Assembly (NCBI GenBank): GCA_025667525.1
Contig: JANFOE010000578.1
Span: forward strand, 124,001-188,000
Length of the DNA stretch: 64,000 nucleotides
Origin: Glebionis coronaria
Taxonomy: Eukaryota > Streptophyta > Magnoliopsida > Asterales > Asteraceae
Direction: 5' to 3'
Numbering within the stretch: the first letter of the stretch is position 1; the number at the start of each line of letters is the position of its first letter. Positions 1 through 9,115 of the stretch are shown here, in pieces. Below the pieces are notes generated by a model. That model saw only the letters and a program-made list of their open reading frames with translations. It was not told where the DNA came from and searched no databases. Made by a program: the position numbers and the translations under genes.

Positions 1-205
1 TCATATTTCTCGGTCATGAGCTTCTCATAAAAACATTCAAAGTTTTTAAGTTCATGAAAAACGATTTCTAAGTAAATGTCAGCTTAGAACTCGAACTTCA
101 ACTTAAGGAAAGTTTATCACGGATGATAACTTATCCTTCATAACGGGAAATTAATTTTTCTCGGTCATGAGCTAGTCACAAAACAATCAAAGTTTTGAGC
201 TCATG
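1..205 (+). repeat. Two units of the family-X double stem-loop repeat
   Basis: These are units 2 (cut by the window edge) and 1 of the array seen complete at 60327-60837. Stem II of unit 1 pairs CATGAGCT (166-173) with AGCTCATG (198-205), with an inner AAAAC/GTTTT pairing. Stem II of unit 2 spans 14-57. The spacing is about 151 bp. Confidence 0.8.
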
Positions 206-738
206 AAAAACGGACCCGAAATGGGAGTGTACGTCTCAGTGCGCTTTCCCCAAGCAATAGAAGAGAAGTCTTCTATCCTGATTATTTTAAAACCGTTGAA
301 CACAATTTTTCAAGAATTTCTCAAAAGGTTTTTCTAAATCTTTCAAAATTGTATGTTCAACACTCCCTTCCTCATAAGTGGTTTTTATATCTCCAAATTG
401 TCATATGTTATCAATTTTTGAGGGGGAGCGTTTTAAAATCAAGCCTTTTAATGTTGTTGGGTACATCTCTAAAATTGTCATATTTTATGTATCCAACACA
501 TTCCGAAAATGATATGAAATTGTCAAATGTAATATATTATATCGGAAAAGGCATCTCAACTCCGTACCTCAACATATTTTGTGATGTCGTCTTTCTAAAA
601 TTTTGTCAAATTTTGTCTCAAGACACACATATATTGTTGAGGGGGAGCGACCCGACTGAAAATGTTCCATGATTCATGCGTGCACACATGTTTCTCTCCC
701 AATCGATTTTTAAAAAATGTCATATTTTAATCAATTGG

Positions 739-771
739 TATCTCTAATATTATATTTTTATATTAGAGATA
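739..771 (+). repeat. Perfect 12-bp inverted repeat in X internal region
   Basis: TATCTCTAATAT (739-750) and ATATTAGAGATA (760-771) are separated by a 9-nt T-rich loop. A G-rich purine tract (aggggag) follows at once. The same structure is kept in the second copy at 59755-59787. Confidence 0.8.
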
Positions 772-1352
772 GGGGAGAAAATGTGATTAAAATGTAATAT
801 ATCGCAACATGTGATCTTAAAGACTCAAGTGCAACTCTTTCCTTCACATGCCAAACTATTTCGTATATCGATGCATGTGTGTAGGGGGAGCTTTTTGGAA
901 ATGTAAAAACTTTCAAAGTGTTAAAAGTTTTGATTTTTATCAAACACTTTGAATGGTTTTCAATGGTTTTATGGTTACGATCTTTACCCAAAACAACCTA
1001 CTATCCACAACGGAACGATGGAGTCAAAAGGTGGTTTAGGATAGGAAACTAAGTCCTATGATCCAACCAGAACCGGAGGGATCTACCCAAGGACATTCCA
1101 TAGCTAGAAATAGTTGTCCTTAGGAAAGATGGAGTTGAATGAAGCTGAATGCGGACCAATTACTTAAGTTAGCACTGGAACAATCACAAAAAGGTGCTAA
1201 TGATGACGTATTGGTAAGCATTGAATGAGTTGAATATTCTATGCAACTTAGGCAGAAACCGGGTCAATACATCTATTGAAGACAAGTCATCATGGACCCA
1301 GTGATGCAATTCACAACCCTTCCCAGCCATTCGAGTTTCTCTCAAAAGAAAC

Positions 1353-1595
1353 TTGTCTCATTGTCACGGAGATCAACACGTATCTATTGACTTTCTCACT
1401 CCGAGTCAGTTAATATTGAAAAGGTGGCAGTCTGCTCCAGCCTCCGATTACCAAAATGCACTTATTGAGTTTAGAGCCAAACGAGATCAATCTATCATCT
1501 CATTAGGACACAATCGAGTCCTACGCATTATCCTTGCGATATTGCCAGAACATCTGAGTGATACGATTCACAATGAAGATGGAAATCCTGCTTGA
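1353..1595 (+). pseudogene. Short conserved ORF in X internal region, unknown
   Basis: An 80-residue open frame (MSHCHGDQHV... to ...HNEDGNPA) recurs as a longer 124-residue frame at 57115-57489 on the minus strand, and in disrupted form around 58950-59200. I recognise no domain. Upstream bases in the longer copy extend the frame through a stretch that is broken here. Conservation could simply reflect recent common origin of the copies. It may be a relic of the element's coding region or a chance frame in non-coding RNA. The function is unknown. Confidence 0.25.
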
Positions 1596-1925
1596 GCCAG
1601 CATTAAACAAGCTCATGGTAGGTAACTTGTGCGATTCTACACGAATCAAACTTGTGAGAACTGGAAAGCAACTAAGTTTCGATTCTTAATTGATTCAAAC
1701 TTGATTCCAGGTTTCTTCGCAAAATCCATGTGATCTTGCCAGAACATTCAGAGTGACACTCTTTAGTGTTCACAGTGACGAATGGAAATCCTTCCAGTGT
1801 CAACATCAAACAGCACTGCGGTGGTAACATGCAAGATTCTTATGAATCGTGCTTGTGGCAAACTGGAAAGCAACAATGGTGCGATTCTTATAGAATCAAA
1901 CTTGTTCCAGGAATTCTGAATTGAC
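1543..1925 (+). repeat. Tandemly duplicated ~190-bp module with GATTC/GAATC hairpins
   Basis: Two related modules lie head to tail (about 1543-1735 and 1736-1925). Each runs: gccagaacat, a small hairpin around GAGTGA, gatggaaatcc or aatggaaatcc, then GATTC-N-GAATC mini-hairpins followed by aaacttg and aactggaaagcaac. Both modules are kept in the minus-strand copies at about 56800-57180 and 58600-59010. Confidence 0.65.
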
Positions 1926-2500
1926 GACTCTAATCAAACGGATAACCGTATCCTTTTTTATTCACTCTTTACGTTCGCAGTCTGCTTTGAGACGGTCGAG
2001 TAAAGAGAACTGGCTACTACCGCCGGGAAACCCTGTCAAGGAGGTTCTTAATCGAATCTACCCGATCACAGGTACGGTATCCAATACCGTCTAAACGGTC
2101 TTCACCGAACGGAGGTAAAACGCTACCGAGTTAGGATGAAATTTTCAAAGCCATTTTATCCGTGTCTATATATGTTGCTGCATATCAAGAAGGTGGCGTA
2201 GCTGTGTAACCAATGTCGATTCAGAAGTCACAAGAGCACAAGATGGCGATAATCAAGATACCTAAGAATGTAAGACTGTAATAGGTTATCTTTGTCACAA
2301 GGAGCACAGATGAAGATCTCAAGCACTCAAATTCAAATGACAAAGGCTCAAGATAAAGATCACGAAAGCATGAAGGAACAAAACTGTTACAAACAAGATC
2401 AAGACCAAGATACAAGACCAAAGCAGGAAGATCTCCTCTACAAGAATGTATTCACTCAACCATCTTATGCCTTTTAAGCATTTTAAGATGACCGATACAT

Positions 2501-2510
2501 TGGGGGAGAT
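2501..2510 (+). promoter_or_regulatory. Polypurine tract of X1
   Basis: The tract tgggggagat sits directly before the LTR start TGTTAG, the usual primer site for plus-strand DNA synthesis in Copia elements. The same tract is seen reversed at 56201-56210 and 58019-58028. Confidence 0.85.
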
Positions 2511-2865
2511 TGTTAGCCCTATATTTTATATAGTCGAACAAGAATGTAATAGGTCATCTCAGTCGTTAAATGGTCTTGTATTGTAATAGGTTAGTCGGGA
2601 AAACCGGGCTTGGACTTTAAGCTAATATTGTGTAAGTTAGGGGCGTAAGCCCAAAACAAAGCCAAGCCCGGCCCAAGATGAAGCCCACAAAGGCCTTAGG
2701 TCGTGGCATATATAACCCTCTTCCACATGTGGAAGAGGGTGTTGGTTCATTTCATAAAACACATAGTTTTAGTATAAACCTTCCACTTCTCTCTCTTCTC
2801 TCTCTCTCTACTTTTCTACTATTTCTCTCTCTAAATCTTGTGTTATGGATTGAATGGGATTAACA
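2511..2865 (+). repeat. 3' LTR of X1
   Basis: A 355-bp LTR running TGTTAG...TAACA. It matches the minus-strand LTRs 55833-56200 and 57654-58018. It contains a TATA motif and a perfect palindrome, then a CT-rich leader (tctctctctc) typical of transcription start regions in plants. Confidence 0.85.
2707..2740 (+). promoter_or_regulatory. TATA box with adjoining 26-bp palindrome
   Basis: TATATAA at about 2709-2715 is followed at once by a perfect palindrome (2715-2740) with arms ACCCTCTTCCACA and its complement. The centre is CACATGTG, an E-box-like core. The CT-rich tract downstream suggests transcription starts near 2740, so the palindrome would lie between the TATA box and the start or straddle the start. 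Confidence 0.7.
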
Positions 2866-5099
2866 CAAATGTTGGAATTACATTTTGTCTAACTTGAGAA
2901 TGACTACTAGAGAATTTATTCATTAGGATCTTAATTTGACCTAACGGTTGAATTACTTCCACGTGGGAAGTTGAGTTGGTGTATAACTCGTAAAAATGGT
3001 CGTGTTTAGCCTTAATTGAGCACCTCTAGTGATAGTCTCATACTCATTCTCTAAATTGGCTAAATGGCTCTTCCTATATGTGACTAATGATAGTTTACTT
3101 TGATGAACTTTGGATGTCATTAGGAGTCTTTTTCTTTTGTAGCCATTAGGTTTTTCTTAGCTTTCTTCTTACGTGCTAACTGAACCTATGTGTCTTTCCT
3201 TTGTGTGTGTTCTAATTTTTATTGCTCTTAAGCATGACTTTATGATAAGTAAGACTAGAACATTAGGATTTGCTTAATTGGAAAATCCTCCTTCACCACC
3301 TAAACCAAGCCTCACCACCTTAACCAAGCCTCTGTAGGCGGTACTTTAAATAGACCGAGGCTCCATATCAATATGGAACCGCCGGTGGAGATAAAGAACC
3401 GCGGGCAGAAGCTCTCAAATTCGGGTTTTCTAAATCTTCCCAATTGTTCCAACACCCTTTGGAATCTTTGTTTCAAACCTTTGATCACTCCCAAAATATC
3501 TTGGGCTTTCCCTTTTTAACCCTTTACTAGTTTGGATCATCCCCTCACCCTTTTAAACCCTCCTTGTTAGCCTTGTTCTTCACACCTCAAAATTAAGATT
3601 AAGTTACCCAAACTTAACTCTTCACCCTTTCACACAACCAAGAATGAGATTGTTCCAATTCTCATCTCTTCATCACCCTCACCACCTCTTGCTCCATGCA
3701 AGACTACCTCAACCCATGGTACCAACCATTCACATGGTTCTACCTCCTCTTCATTCCAATCTAGAATGAATGAGCTAACCTCACCCTTCACTCCAAGTAC
3801 TCTCTTGGACGTGACTACCCAACCTCAACCCATCCAAAGCATTCCCATTGTGAATGACTTTGCTGATACCTTGGTGACTTCACCTTTTACCCCTTCAAAC
3901 TCTCCCACATCACCCATCCAAAGCATTTCCATTGTGAATGACTTTGTTGAAACCTTGGTGACTTCACCTTTCACCCCACCAAATTCCGCCACCACCCTTG
4001 TCTTTCATTTAAGCATGTGGATTGCTTATTGCTAAGACATCTAATTTAAGCAAATCTTAGGATTCTAGTGTAACTAAGATTAAAATTATGCTTAAGTTTT
4101 AGGCTTGTTTTTTTATATACATCTTTGTATGATCTTTATTCTCTTGTATTTCCTTTCATGTTTTTCAACATGATTTTTCTTTGAGTCTTAGATCTTGTTG
4201 TTATTTTGTTTCTTTCTTTTCTCTTATTTTGAGTCCTTTTCTTAAACTAATAAGAATTAGGAATCTTCTTGGAGATTTGCATTACATGTAGCTTGATTTG
4301 CGATATCTAGATAGATGACTTGCTTGTATGCTAATTGCTTATATATCTTCTTGCTTATCCGTATGCTATATGCTTAATTGATTAGTTATTGAATGCATGC
4401 TTATTATAAAGGTTTTGTCTTTGTCAAGCAATTCCGATATAATATCTCTTAGATGTGTCTAACTCATGCATGTCCTTAAATGCTACGTGCTAACTTGTTT
4501 TACTTAGTCTCCTCTTTTTAAGTAATCATGTTTCTTGCATGCCATATGTGTTAATTTCGCACCTTCTCTACATTGATTTATTGTAGACTTCATTTGGCAT
4601 TGCATGAATTATCCTATGTGCTTACTTGATTATGTGTTTGATTTTGTACTAACTCTTCATGTCTTCTTGAGCTTCTTTTGAGTTTCTTCTCTCATTTTCT
4701 TTCGAGATTTCACTATCACCTTCTAAGGTATAGTATTCATGAATCAATTTGTGAAGTTATCCTTAACTTCTTTGTTGAGTCTCTCTCAATTCATTTTAAT
4801 CATGCTCTTCTAAGTCGAGTCTCTCTCTTCTAGTCTTTCTAAACTAAGTTGAGTCGAGCCTTACCCTTTCCTCATCATGTAATTGTTCTTTGAACATCCA
4901 CAATGATTGAGAAGAGCTACGAAACTTTGAGCATGTAGTTTATCGTATGCTAAACACCATTTGGTGTCGACATTCATACGCATTTTTGCCTATAATGTCC
5001 TATATCCCAATTTTTTCTTAAAGCGTCGATTTATCTGCTTTTGGTTCTCCTTTTTTTTATTCTTTTTTGGTCAAAAATGTCTCTAGGTTGAGATATTTT

Positions 5100-5400
5100 T
5101 GTTCCTCTTTTTAAGAGTTGATTGCGGTTAAAATTTACAATTGGTATGGGTGATTCCATCAATTCTAAGTTTTTAACCCCTTGAGATGATATCTTCAAAT
5201 TCTTGGATGTTTCTTTTCTACCTCTACTCCAACAATTTTGAATTGATTTCCTCAAAATCCTCTTCTTGTTTTTTTGAGAGTTGAGGGTTAAATCTTGAAT
5301 TTTCTTGGGTGATTCCAAAAATTCTAAGCTTTTTACCCTTTGACATATTATCATTACAATTGGGTGATTCCAACAATTGTTAATTGATCTTGTCAAGATC
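5100..5400 (+). repeat. Degenerate direct repeats in S internal region
   Basis: Three imperfect copies share gggtgattccaNcaattct and attgattt/gatcctcaaaatcctctt blocks (cores near 5150, 5310 and 5362). The 121-residue minus-strand frame over this stretch is probably a by-product of the repeat. Confidence 0.5.
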
Positions 5401-5735
5401 CTCTCTTTTGACTTGTTTTTGGATTGATAGCATCACGTGCACACTTCTTTCTTCAATGCTTGTCATTGTTTGTGCAAACGACTTGTTTATCATCCTCTTT
5501 TTTTTTCCTTTCATCATAGTCCTTCTTTCTCTCTTTTCGACTATGTGGAATTTTTTTTATTGTCCATGTCATACTCTCTTTAGTTTGGTATTTTTGCCAA
5601 GATATTAAAGTGGAGTATGTCCTCTCGACAATATATGCTCTTTTTATATATGCTCTTGTCTACTAACCTTGTTTTGTAGGATACTTCTAACCCATTTTTG
5701 TAGCTAGTCACTATTCTTGCTTTATTGGTGCCTCA

Positions 5736-6194
5736 AGCAAGGGGGAGCTCATATCAAGGGGGAGCATTTTCAAGAGTTCAACTCATTACATTTGCGATCG
5801 TTCACTCACTTAAATTGCATTCATTGAACATCTTGCAAGTAATGAATTATGGGATCTTGAAGACATGGAGGTGGTTAACCTATGGTGATTGAAGACTTCA
5901 CTAGGATGACGCAAGCTCAATATCTTTGGGTGATGGGATTACGGTTCGGATTCTCGCCTCTCAACCGAATATCTTTTGGATGCAAGCTATCTCAAAGTTG
6001 ATTCTTCTCTTCTACAAACGATGACTACCTTTGGATGCGTCATCTTCCTCAAATGATATGGATTCTACTCTTCCTCAAATGACGACTACCTTTTTGATTC
6101 GACAAAAGGGGGAGAAGGAAGTGTAAACGAGTACGTTTCACATTTTACTATGCGTTACGGTTTACTTGTTTGTCATCATCAAAAAGGGGGAGAT
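5736..6194 (+). promoter_or_regulatory. Cluster of four polypurine-tract-like sites before S LTR
   Basis: Tracts caagggggagctc (about 5738), caagggggagcat (about 5756), aaagggggagaag (about 6106) and aaagggggagat (6183-6194) are clustered. The last abuts the LTR and is the expected primer site for plus-strand synthesis. The role of the other three is unknown. Confidence 0.6.
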
Positions 6195-6560
6195 TGTTAG
6201 TGCAAACATTACGATATTTAATCAAGATGATCCCTTCATGTTTTGGTGATGACAAACGTATAACTCGCAATACATAATGTAAAATGTGTAAGGTACTCGT
6301 AATCACTCAAGCATACTTATGTATACTTCTCTCGACATCTTGAAGATTACATTCGTCATGAAAGACAAGAAGGACGCGCGGTTCTCTTATAGAACACGCG
6401 GTTCCTTAGTGATATCGAACCGCGGGAAGATATGGAACCGCGGGCAGTCAAGTTGGTTTAGGCTAACTCAAGATTTCTGGAAGCTTCTAGAAGATGGAGG
6501 GAAACTAATAAATTCAAAATTCAAATTTTGAATTTGGGCTCCAAGAATAAAAGGTACATC

Positions 6561-6662
6561 CTTTTATCCAATGGGTAGTCCACTCTTTTATCCAATGGGT
6601 AGTCCACTCTTTTATCCATTGGGTAAAAAGGTGCTCTCCAAGGCAAGGTTTAGCTATAAATA
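6561..6662 (+). promoter_or_regulatory. Three 24-bp tandem repeats and TATA box in S LTR
   Basis: Copies of cttttatccaatgggtagtc-cact start at 6561, 6585 and 6609 (the last is partial). Each contains ccaat or ccatt. TATAAATA follows at 6655-6662. CCAAT repeats just upstream of a TATA box fit a repeated activator-binding module for the retrotransposon promoter; the binding role is inferred. Confidence 0.6.
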
Positions 6663-7574
6663 GAAGACTCCTATCTTCCATTTCACTTGCATAAAAACAC
6701 ACAAAAACCTTCCAACATCCCATTCCTCATCCTCCTCAAGAGCAATGAGAAGAACATTTTCACCCTTGTGAAGTGTTAGTGTCTAGAGTCATAACATGAT
6801 GAAGATCTCTCTAGATCAAGTCATGATTATTGTCTTCCTACTATGTATATGTAGAAGATCCAAGTTGTGGGTACACTTGGATGTGTTTGTAAGAGTAGAA
6901 TATCCAAGTGATGGGTATCCTTGGATTAGGTGTTAGTTGTGTAGATCCAAGTCTTGTTAGTACTTGGATATAGTGTTAGAGTTATAGATCTAAGTGTTGT
7001 GTGCTTAGATCTATATGGTTCATGTGTTTAGGCCATAAAACACAAGGTTTGTTATGTTGGGCCATAAAACATAATTAGTGGGTAGATTAGGTTGTGTCTT
7101 GGTAGTTCTCACTAAACTATAAAGTGATGTGGTGTGTCTTGTGAGTTCTCACTAAACTTTAAACTACCTAGTAGTTGTGTTGTGTGAAGTTCTCACTTAG
7201 CTTCAAAGTAAAGAGTCGTGAAGATTGGTTCTAGCTTTGGATTAGAACTCGACATCTAGCCTTGTGTCGTTAAATGGTGAAGTGGGCGACGTTGTGTAGA
7301 TTGGTCCTACCTAAGATTAGGACTCGACTTTTAGCTTAGAGTCGGAAATTGGATAAGCGACGTTGTGTATGGTTTCTCCACCTTAAGGAGTTTGTTGACT
7401 AGTAAAGTAACTCTCGAGTAAGGTGTACTCGAGGAGTGGAGTAGGGCGAAGAGGAGCTTCGTGACCGAACCACTATAAATCATCGTGTCGGTACTTTCAT
7501 TTACATTTATGTCTTTACCTTTGTAGATGTATTTATAATTGCATACTTGTGTTGTGTGTCTTTGTGTGCATCAC

Positions 7575-7724
7575 ATAATCTAAACATCTAAGTTGCGGAA
7601 AAGCTATGGCTAAGTACGTGTGTGCTTCATGTTTAGATTATGGTCAAGTGTACATCACTTAGTCTAAACATCCTAGTTGCAGAAAAGCTTGTGCTTAGTA
7701 CGTGTGTGCTTATTGTTTAGACTA
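7575..7724 (+). repeat. 82-bp tandem stem-loop pair in S LTR
   Basis: Copy 1 pairs ATAATCTAAACAT (7575-7587) with ATGTTTAGATTAT (7629-7641). Copy 2 pairs TAGTCTAAACA (7660-7670) with TGTTTAGACTA (7714-7724). The loops share gttgcNgaaaagct and agtacgtgtgtgctt. The arms differ by an A:T to G:C exchange on both sides. Confidence 0.75.
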
Positions 7725-7879
7725 TTGCTTGATGTACTCTTGATTTGATGTGCTTGTGTGTTTTCTTACTTGTAGTATTTATCTCTCAATCAAACACATC
7801 TCACATCTAGTCAAGATTGATAAGGAATTTGATACAAAGGATTGTTAAGGTTTCAAATTAACAATGTTGCTACGTCCAC

Positions 7880-7960
7880 TGTCGGCGGTTCGTTATTGGA
7901 CCGGCGGTTCCTTATCAATAAGGAACCGCGGGCAGAGATAAGGAACCGCAGGCAGTAGAT
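7880..7960 (+). repeat. GC-rich CGGTTCC/GGAACCG inverted repeats
   Basis: CGGTTCCTTAT and ATAAGGAACCG flank a 2-nt centre around 7904-7928. They are followed by two more ggaaccgc(g/a)ggcag copies. Related blocks occur at 6378-6450 near the start of the LTR and at 3336-3412 in the internal region. Confidence 0.65.
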
Positions 7961-8021
7961 TGAGCTGAAATGTTTTGAAAATGAACTAGAAACTATTCAA
8001 CCCCCCCTTCTAGTTTCTACA

Positions 8022-8059
8022 TAAATTATATTTTGTTTTATGCATGAATCCATGCATCA
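8022..8059 (-). repeat. Element A: remnant of 3' LTR
   Basis: On the minus strand the LTR begins TGATGCATGG right after a purine tract (AAAGAAGAGGAGAA, 8060-8073). About 38 bp remain before the S LTR cuts it. It matches 47398-47436, the corresponding end of the other A LTR. Confidence 0.65.
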
Positions 8060-8758
8060 TTCTCCTCTTCTTTGAAAAGGATCGACCTCGAGTCTTGATT
8101 GATTTTAAGCAGAACTGATAAACAAAGTTTGTAAATCTTGCATACGCTTCTTGATATCGTTTACCATTCACAAATTTGAACGAGCTTTTGCTAACCTTGA
8201 TAATAATTTTTTTTCCATCACACATCATATCATGTGATTTTGAATTGACATCTTTCTCAAAATTATCACTTAAAACATGTTGAATCATACGAGATTCCAC
8301 ATGATCAACATAAATAACGTCTCCATCTCCATATGCAACCCCTTCCTCGACAAAAATCCCAATATCAAATCATAAACTGGAAACAATTCTTCTTCTACAC
8401 CCAACACAACACCCGAAAATGACACATCGTTATCTTCCTTTTGAAAATTATGATAATTTTCAGAAAAAGAATACTCCTCTTCCTCATACTCGGGTTCTTC
8501 ATCATAAACCGGGGCTGTTTCATAATAACCACAAACGACATCATCATCACCATCTTCGAGATCAACAAATGGGGTTTCTACCTCTTCATCTTCAGTACCC
8601 CAACCGTTATGATCACCGTGCCTGTTAATCAAGTGATTCATCCGGTTAGTGAATTGATCAATGAATTGATCCAATCGCTCCTCTATTCTTGCCATAACAC
8701 GCTGCTCCAACTCTTGTTCATACACATCAGGAACATTCCTACTTTTTCTTGGAGGCAT
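8060..8758 (-). pseudogene. Element A: shortened Ty3/gypsy gag frame
   Basis: The frame begins MPPRKSRNVPDVYEQ at 8758, typical of a Ty3/gypsy gag N-terminus. It passes through a very acidic stretch (DEEPEYEEEEYS), then shifts frame near 8290 into ...DDVIYVDHVESRM-like and KSHDMMCDGKKIIIKVSKSSF, which resembles the gag-to-protease linker of Asteraceae gypsy polyproteins. There is no zinc knuckle, protease, RT or integrase. The whole internal region is only about 730 bp, so A is a non-autonomous deletion derivative. The second frame runs on into the LTR. Confidence 0.65.
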
Positions 8759-8770
8759 TATAACCAGGAA

Positions 8771-8786
8771 CCTGGCTCAGATACCA
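8771..8786 (-). promoter_or_regulatory. Element A primer binding site
   Basis: On the minus strand TGGTATCTGAGCCAGG follows the LTR end CATCA by two bases. It is one mismatch from TGGTATCAGAGC, the complement of the initiator Met-tRNA 3' end used by many plant LTR elements. Confidence 0.75.
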
Positions 8787-8788
8787 AC

Positions 8789-9115
8789 TGATGTAGCGAA
8801 AAAAAAGGATAGATAATTGAATCTATTGATTCTAAAGAATACCATAAACAACTCTTTCAACAATCGTTGATTCATATGAATACCGATTATTTGGATGAAA
8901 ATCGAACAATAAACCCAAACCTGGATTTAAGTCAATTAACAAAAGACTAAAAGTCTGTATTTTTTATTCATAACACCATAATCCTTTATACAAGAAAAAA
9001 GAACCATACTTATAACAAGAGTAGAATAATCTAAATAAAGATTAGACACTACTTTTCTATTTCTAAACATGAGTAATGATTTTAGGAATATTTTCCTAAA
9101 CAAAGATAAGGAAAC
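8789..9115 (-). repeat. Element A: 5' LTR, first part
   Basis: This is the downstream 327 bp of the minus-strand 5' LTR, ending CATCA (+ strand tgatgtagcg at 8789). It is interrupted at 9115 by element B; bases 9111-9115 (gaaac) are the target copy. The LTR resumes at 47391 and totals about 373 bp, with terminal repeats TGATG/CATCA. Confidence 0.7.

Larger units (their letters stand above)
1..2865 (+). mobile_element. Copia-type element X1, 3' portion (family X)
   Basis: This is the 3' non-coding internal region plus the 3' LTR of a Copia-type element whose 5' part lies outside the window. It is nearly the exact reverse complement of 57654-60531, which shows the same order behind a gag gene. 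A polypurine tract at 2501-2510 precedes the LTR start TGTTAG at 2511, and the LTR ends TAACA at 2865. No pol domain is visible. The internal part holds G-rich purine tracts at about 420, 638, 770 and 883, stem-loops and a duplicated module instead of genes. It appears inserted in element S, because SIRE-like sequence follows immediately at 2866. Confidence 0.85.
2866..6194 (+). mobile_element. SIRE-like Copia element S, 3' internal region
   Basis: This is mostly non-coding sequence upstream of a SIRE-type polypurine tract (tcatcatcaaaaagggggaga) and LTR. No gag, integrase, RT or RNase H motif is readable. A 90-residue frame at 3766-4035 carries two imperfect copies of TSPFTPS...IQSI.IVNDF and is probably a degenerate remnant. 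GC-rich CGGTTCC/GGAACCG blocks at about 3336-3412 recur in the S LTR. The 5' boundary at 2866 is set by the X1 LTR; the rest of S is outside the window. Long non-coding 3' regions are usual in this lineage. Confidence 0.6.
6195..8021 (+). repeat. 3' LTR of SIRE-like element S
   Basis: The LTR is 1827 bp. It starts TGTTAGTGCAAACATTACG after the polypurine tract and ends after a C7 run with ctagtttctaCA, both typical of SIRE/Maximus LTRs. It holds 24-bp tandem repeats and a TATA box, two partial internal duplications (about 7090-7200 and 7210-7390), a stem-loop repeat (7575-7724) and CGGTTCC palindromes. It interrupts the 3' LTR of element A, whose end resumes at 8022. The 5-bp duplication would be taaat, but the other copy is off-window. 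Confidence 0.75.

Noticed and set aside
5031..5396. 121-residue minus-strand ORF in S internal region
   Set aside because: It overlaps degenerate direct repeats and has no recognisable domain or start context.
8419..8791. Plus-strand ORFs opposite the A gag
   Set aside because: They are antisense shadows of the minus-strand gag frame, with low-complexity content.
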